A stretch of 64,000 nucleotides of DNA, from NCBI GenBank assembly GCA_903895725.1, contig CAITUV010000032.1:1-64000 (forward strand), given 5' to 3'. The notes beneath the pieces are model-generated. The model ran no database searches, was not told the origin of the DNA, and saw only the letters and a program-made list of their open reading frames with translations. A program made the translations under genes and the position numbers. The number at the start of each line of letters is the position of its first letter. Position 1 is the stretch's first letter. The stretch comes from an uncultured Myxococcales bacterium. Its GTDB lineage: Bacteria > Myxococcota_A > UBA9042 > CAIXZC01. Of the stretch, positions 59,779-64,000 are shown in pieces.

Positions 59779-62700
59779 CTACCTCACGTACAGGAAACCA
59801 TCCTGATGCCACCCGTGGTTGGCGTTGTAGCAGCCGCTCCAGTCTGCGGTGTAGCTCCCGTTGTTGTAGGTCGAGGAGATGGAGTAGATGATGTGCGGGT
59901 TGTGATAGTTGTGGTCGCCGAAGTTGCAGCACGAGTGGTCGGTGCCTGAGTAGGTCTGCCCCTTGTAGGTCTCGCTCCACGTCATGGTCTTGTTGCCTGG
60001 CGTGCCGTAGGTGTTGAAGTTGGCGATGTTGTCGATCTTGCCGAACCGCTCGGGCGTGGAGGTTGCGCACCGCAGCCAGAACTGGTCGGTGTACAGCTTG
60101 CGGATGACCTCGTCGGAGACCTTGGCGCATGAGCCCTGGCTGGGGCTGGCCAGCGTCCCCGCTGCGTTGACGTCGATGTGGCACCAGCTTCCCCCCTTCA
60201 TGCGGGCAGCCAGCGTCCATCCGCCGTCGTTCTCGGTCATGTTGCAGTAGACGGTCATGGACGGCAGCGGGCCTCCGCCATCCGGATCGATGGTGTAGGT
60301 CGTGCTCGGGCTGCCCGGGACGTATTTCAGCCGCTCCTTGCAGCTCGCGTACACGCACCCTTCGTTTGGACTCCCGCTGCAGTTGTCGTCCAGGAGATTG
60401 AGGCAGACCTCGTTGGCCGCGGAATTCACCGTCGGATTCGTGTCGTCGCAGTCACCAGGAACCGACGCGGAATAGGGAATGTCCGCCTTGCACAGACAGT
60501 GGGTGTCCGTGAGCAGGCCGAAGCCGTCCGAGTCCCCATCCCTGAAGTAGGTCACGCAGCCGAGGCTGCTTGCCGGGTCCACGACTCCGTCGCAGTCGTT
60601 GTCCACGCCGTCGCACAGCTCGCCCGAGGCTCCTTCCATGGGGTCGCACACCTGAGGGACGCCGTCCACGCAGTTGAGCACCATGTGCTCGCATGCCCCC
60701 AGGCCGCACGTCGTGAAGCCGAGGGTATCGTCGATGTCGCCGTCGCAATCGTTGTCCTTGCCGTCACAAGACTCGGGCAGGGCACCGAGCATCGGGTTGC
60801 AGACCTGCGGCAGGCCGTCCTTGCACTTCTCGAGCACGTGCTGGCACTCGCCCAGCCCGCACACCTGCAATCCCATGTCCTCGTCGGTCAGCCCGTCACA
60901 GTCGTTGTCCTTGCCGTCGCAGGCTTCGACCGCCACGCCGAGGAACGGATCACACTGGGCGACCTTGCCGCCGACGCAGTACTCCATCTCGTGGGTGCAC
61001 TCCCCCTTGCCGCACGAGACCTTTCCGAGGTCCTCGTCGGTCTTGCCGTCGCAGTCGTTGTCCACACCGTCGCACACTTCGGGGCCGGCACCGGTGAACG
61101 GGTCGCACGCATTCTCGACGCCGCCCGTGCAGGCAGCCGTGGTGTGGAAGCAGGCCCCCTTGCCGCACGTCAGAGTGCCCAGCTCCTCGTCGGTCTTGCC
61201 ATCGCAATCATTGTCGATGCCGTCGCACAGCTCGGCCGTCTTCCCCTCGAGCGGGTCGCAAACCTGAGGGATTCCGCCCTCACATTTCTCGACGGTGTGG
61301 ACGCACGCTCCCAGGCCGCACGTCAGGCTTCCGAGGTCCTCGTCGGTCATCCCGTCGCAGTCGTTGTCCTTGCCGTCGCACCCCTCGGGCGAGGCCCCCT
61401 CCATCGGGTCGCAGACCTGCGACGCTCCGTTCACGCAGGCCGAGATCTTGTGCAGGCAGACGCCCTTACCGCAGGCCGGTGTCCCGAGCCCGTCGTCGAC
61501 GCCGCCGACGCAGTCGTTGTCCTTGCCGTCGCAGGTCTCCTTCTTGCCCGGCGTCACGGCGGGATCGAATGGCGCACAGTCCGCACCGTCGGGGCTGCCG
61601 TCGTTGTCGTCGTCCGTGTCGGTGCAGTCCTTGAGCAAGTCTCCGTCCGAGTCCTTGAACCCCTCGTCCACCAGCCCGTTGCAGTCGTTGTCGATGCCGT
61701 CGCAGACTTCCTGCGCTCCAGGATGAATCGCGGGGTTCTCGTCCGCACAGTCCTTGGCATCCGGCGTGCCGTCGCCGTCCTTGTCCAGCTCGCATGCGTC
61801 TCCGGTGCCGTCCTTGTCGAGATCGCCCTGGGTGGGATTGGTCACAGCTGGACAGTTGTCGTCCCCATCGGCCACGCCGTCCCCGTCGTCGTCGGTGTCG
61901 CACGCGTCGCCGAGCTTGTCCGCGTCCACGTCGCTCTGGTCGGTGTTCTTCAACAGCGGACAGTTGTCCACGGCATCGGGGATGGAGTCACCATCCTTGT
62001 CCGGGTCGCAGGCGTCTCCGGCACCGTCCTTGTCCAGGTCGTCCTGGGAAGGGTTGGGGAGCGATGCACAGTTGTCCTTGCCGTTGACCAGACCGTCGCC
62101 GTCCAGGTCCGGATCCACGCAGTCGGCAATCTCGTCGGCATCGGTATCTGCGAACCCCTCGTCGACATCCGAGTCGCAGTCGTTGTCCTTGCCGTCGCAG
62201 ACTTCCTTGACGCCGGGGAGAATCGCAGGGTCGAGGGGCGCACAATCCGCGGCATCGATCACGCCGTCGTTGTCGTCGTCGTCGTCGATGCAGTTCTTGT
62301 AGCCGTCCGTGTCCGTGTCGATGAACCCTTCGTCCACCACCAGGTTGCAGTTGTCGTCCTTGCCGTTGCAGGATTCGGCCGCTCCGGGGTGGATGGCATC
62401 GTCCAGAGGCGCACAGTCCTGGGCATCGGCGACCTTGTCGTTGTCGTCGTCGGGGTCACAGGCGTCGCCAGCCATGTCGAGGTCGGAGTCGAGCTGCCCC
62501 GCGTTGGCCACCTGGGGGCAGTTGTCGAGCACGTCGGGGGTGCCGTCTCCGTCCACGTCTCCTTCGAGGCAGTCGGCAAGCCCGTCCTTGTCCGTGTCGG
62601 GGAATCCGTCGTCCACGAGCCCGTCACAGTCATTGTCCTTTCCGTCGCACGTCTCGATGGATGCGGCAGGCCCCTGGCAGATGAGCTTCCCGTCAGCACA

Positions 62701-63612
62701 CGCCTCGGTCCCCGGGCAGCTCCCCTGGTCGTTGGTCACCAGGCAGGTGCCTCCTCCGGTCTCCTCGTCCACCGCCTCGTCGCAATCATCGTCGGTACCG
62801 TTGCACGCTTCGTCGGCAGGTATGGCAGCCGAACACGGAGTAAGACCGCCGGCCATGCACTTGCGCTCGCCAAAGCAGGTTCCCCATGGGTTGGTCGCCT
62901 TGCACGAGGTGGTGGCCCCTTCGTTCACCGAGGCCTTCGAGCACTCGCACTCACCCAGCGGCAGGCAGTACATCCCGAACTCGCCGGTGACATCCGACGC
63001 CTGAGAGCAGGTGTACCCGTCGGGACAGGCCGCCTCGTCGCCGCAGGGAGAGCTGCAGAAGCTGCCTGCATCGCCGAGCTCGACGCACTCCTCACCGGTG
63101 GACAGGCCGGCCAGGGTGCAGTCCGTGTTGACCTTGCAGGGCCGGCAGAGGCTGGTGAACCTCGGGGAGCACAGGTACACCTCGTCCGGGAGGCTGGCCA
63201 GGTGCAGCACACACTCCCAGCCGAGCGGGCATTCGCTGACGCAGGGGATCGTGCATTCCTTGCCGTCGAGCGTCTGGATGCACCACCCGGACTCACAGTC
63301 CGCTCCCGTCTGACAGGCATGCCCCACGCTGCCGGGAGACCCACCGTCCTCGTCGGCCTGGTCTCCCGGGAAACGGGCCTCCAGCGCATCGGACGGCAAC
63401 GTCAGCTCCTGTGCGTCCGGCCCCCGCACGCCGTCCGCCACACCCGTCGTGTCGGGCTGTGAGGCCTGCTCCACGGCGTCGGCAACTTCGGGCCCTGCTC
63501 CATCCAGCTCGACCTGCACGGCCCCTTCCGTACCGCACGCGAACGCGCCGCATGCCGTCAGGAGGAGGAGAAGCCCCGCAATGTGCCCCAGCTTCCGCTT
63601 GTCACCGCCCAT
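59779..63612 (-). CDS. giant surface lipoprotein: MopE repeats, TSP3 repeats and fibrinogen-like end
   Basis: The protein has 1277 residues. ATG 63612 is chosen because GAGGG is correctly spaced; the ATG at 63618 is too near. The signal peptide ends in GAFAC (Cys26). A Cys-rich region (80-330) is followed by twelve CDGxDNDCDG-type modules as in MopE of Methylococcus, mixed with thrombospondin-type-3 repeats (DGDSIPDAVDNCP, DGDGVADGDDNCP) that bind calcium. The last 190 residues resemble a fibrinogen-like domain (DPDGGGPLPSMTVYCNMTENDGGWTLAARM to the C-terminal GWHQDGFLYVR). The whole looks like a calcium-stiffened adhesin or receptor at the outer surface. It could bind copper, as MopE does, but no such site is shown. 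Confidence 0.9.
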   Translation of the reverse strand: MGGDKRKLGHIAGLLLLLTACGAFACGTEGAVQVELDGAGPEVADAVEQASQPDTTGVADGVRGPDAQELTLPSDALEARFPGDQADEDGGSPGSVGHACQTGADCESGWCIQTLDGKECTIPCVSECPLGWECVLHLASLPDEVYLCSPRFTSLCRPCKVNTDCTLAGLSTGEECVELGDAGSFCSSPCGDEAACPDGYTCSQASDVTGEFGMYCLPLGECECSKASVNEGATTSCKATNPWGTCFGERKCMAGGLTPCSAAIPADEACNGTDDDCDEAVDEETGGGTCLVTNDQGSCPGTEACADGKLICQGPAASIETCDGKDNDCDGLVDDGFPDTDKDGLADCLEGDVDGDGTPDVLDNCPQVANAGQLDSDLDMAGDACDPDDDNDKVADAQDCAPLDDAIHPGAAESCNGKDDNCNLVVDEGFIDTDTDGYKNCIDDDDDNDGVIDAADCAPLDPAILPGVKEVCDGKDNDCDSDVDEGFADTDADEIADCVDPDLDGDGLVNGKDNCASLPNPSQDDLDKDGAGDACDPDKDGDSIPDAVDNCPLLKNTDQSDVDADKLGDACDTDDDGDGVADGDDNCPAVTNPTQGDLDKDGTGDACELDKDGDGTPDAKDCADENPAIHPGAQEVCDGIDNDCNGLVDEGFKDSDGDLLKDCTDTDDDNDGSPDGADCAPFDPAVTPGKKETCDGKDNDCVGGVDDGLGTPACGKGVCLHKISACVNGASQVCDPMEGASPEGCDGKDNDCDGMTDEDLGSLTCGLGACVHTVEKCEGGIPQVCDPLEGKTAELCDGIDNDCDGKTDEELGTLTCGKGACFHTTAACTGGVENACDPFTGAGPEVCDGVDNDCDGKTDEDLGKVSCGKGECTHEMEYCVGGKVAQCDPFLGVAVEACDGKDNDCDGLTDEDMGLQVCGLGECQHVLEKCKDGLPQVCNPMLGALPESCDGKDNDCDGDIDDTLGFTTCGLGACEHMVLNCVDGVPQVCDPMEGASGELCDGVDNDCDGVVDPASSLGCVTYFRDGDSDGFGLLTDTHCLCKADIPYSASVPGDCDDTNPTVNSAANEVCLNLLDDNCSGSPNEGCVYASCKERLKYVPGSPSTTYTIDPDGGGPLPSMTVYCNMTENDGGWTLAARMKGGSWCHIDVNAAGTLASPSQGSCAKVSDEVIRKLYTDQFWLRCATSTPERFGKIDNIANFNTYGTPGNKTMTWSETYKGQTYSGTDHSCCNFGDHNYHNPHIIYSISSTYNNGSYTADWSGCYNANHGWHQDGFLYVR

Positions 63613-63652
63613 GGCCATACCCTCATCAGAATCGTGGGCTACGCAAGGCAAG

Positions 63653-63692
63653 CCCCCGAGCCCCCAGCCCCCAAACCCGAGCCCCCAGCCCC
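63653..63692 (-). terminator. G-rich tract after the right-edge gene
   Basis: Starting at the base after TAA (63695-63693), the transcript carries six runs of three to five G separated by two or three bases. It lies between two genes of the same strand, 40 bp before the next start codon, so it could also act on the downstream gene as a folded leader. Confidence 0.4.
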
Positions 63693-64000
63693 TTACTGCG
63701 GCACCATCAGGCACTTCCCGCAGTTGGTCCACGTCTCGTCCGCATTGCAGGTGCAGGTTCTGCACATCCCCAGTCCGCACCCCTGGTCCGAGCACCCCTT
63801 CTGCCCGACGCAGGCGTCCGTCCCGTTGGGCCCGCCGTCGCAGTACGTGCCGTTGTTGCAGGGGCCCCAGATGCCGATCAGCGAGCACTTCTGGTATCCG
63901 CAGTTCGGGCCGCCCCCGCACACCTGGTTGCTCCCGACCGGCTTGCACGCGCTCGATGCCTGGCAGGATGTCCAGGCCGTCCATGAGCAGGTCGCCTCGC
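63693..64000 (-). CDS. Cys-rich secreted protein, C-terminal part (5' end off window)
   Basis: Only the last 101 codons are visible; the frame is open to the right edge. The segment has about seventeen cysteines, among them TCSWTAWTSCQ, which resembles a thrombospondin type-1 or similar disulfide module, and CGYQKC, CRTCTC and NCGKC. The tail ends LMVPQ. The codon use and strand fit the neighbouring MopE-like gene, 80 bp downstream, and the two may be an operon. Whether it is a lipoprotein cannot be told without the start. Confidence 0.75.
   Translation of the reverse strand, partial: EATCSWTAWTSCQASSACKPVGSNQVCGGGPNCGYQKCSLIGIWGPCNNGTYCDGGPNGTDACVGQKGCSDQGCGLGMCRTCTCNADETWTNCGKCLMVPQ

Noticed and set aside
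60178..63462. 1094-codon plus-strand open frame opposite the MopE-like gene
   Set aside because: Its Val/Ala/His-rich repeats are the antisense of the CDGxDNDCDG codons; no signal peptide, ribosome site or domain.

Overview
The window comes from a high-GC Gram-negative bacterium that looks like an uncultured member of the Myxococcota or a related former delta-proteobacterial lineage. The grounds are a complete type II secretion operon in C-to-N order including gspN, MopE-type CDGxDNDCDG repeats, ECGxDGCGGxCGxC Cys-rich repeats, and about sixteen lipoprotein signal peptides in 64 kb. Gene assignments rest on reading motifs in the translated sequence; no database search was run.

Layout, left: a lipoprotein with 24-bp repeats runs off the left edge, divergent from an O-antigen-ligase/TPR protein followed by secA. 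Next is a radical SAM/SPASM enzyme whose own C-terminus carries a lipobox and a Cys-rich tail with eight [DE]YG motifs, resembling a modifying enzyme fused to its peptide substrate. A lipoprotein and a complete BMP-type nucleoside-like ABC importer (binding protein, double ATPase, two permeases) follow, then two glycosyltransferases.

Middle: a minus-strand operon of five genes (16574-21190) holds three lipoproteins, a two-TM protein and a formylglycine-generating-enzyme-like lipoprotein. Another minus-strand operon (21522-26075) encodes a saccharopine-dehydrogenase-like reductase, an FGGY sugar kinase and an amidase. A plus-strand operon (26260-32266) encodes three lipoproteins, two of them probable beta-propellers. 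Positions 32374-48163 are the gspC-N operon read leftward, with a perfect sigma-54 promoter (48282-48297) just downstream of an NtrC-type regulator gene (48427-49803).

Right: a lipoprotein with eleven Cys-rich repeats is divergent from a GH92 alpha-mannosidase and a CBM/alpha-amylase, both lipoproteins. Then come a VapBC-like toxin-antitoxin pair, another lipoprotein, a 1277-residue lipoprotein joining MopE repeats, thrombospondin type-3 repeats and a fibrinogen-like end, and a Cys-rich gene cut by the right edge. The likely link is that surface lipoproteins and glycan hydrolases are exported by Sec and partly by the T2SS.

Besides the genes, the window holds non-coding structure. Two copies of a ~200-bp element with inverted arms of 9-bp repeats around a conserved hairpin core fill the two largest gaps (21191-21521, 52063-52419). 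C-rich tracts that become G-quadruplex-capable in the mRNA lie directly after the stop codons of four minus-strand genes. Hexamer runs accompany two of those tracts, and a similar run forms the linker of the ABC ATPase. No tRNA, rRNA, CRISPR array, transposase or phage gene was seen.
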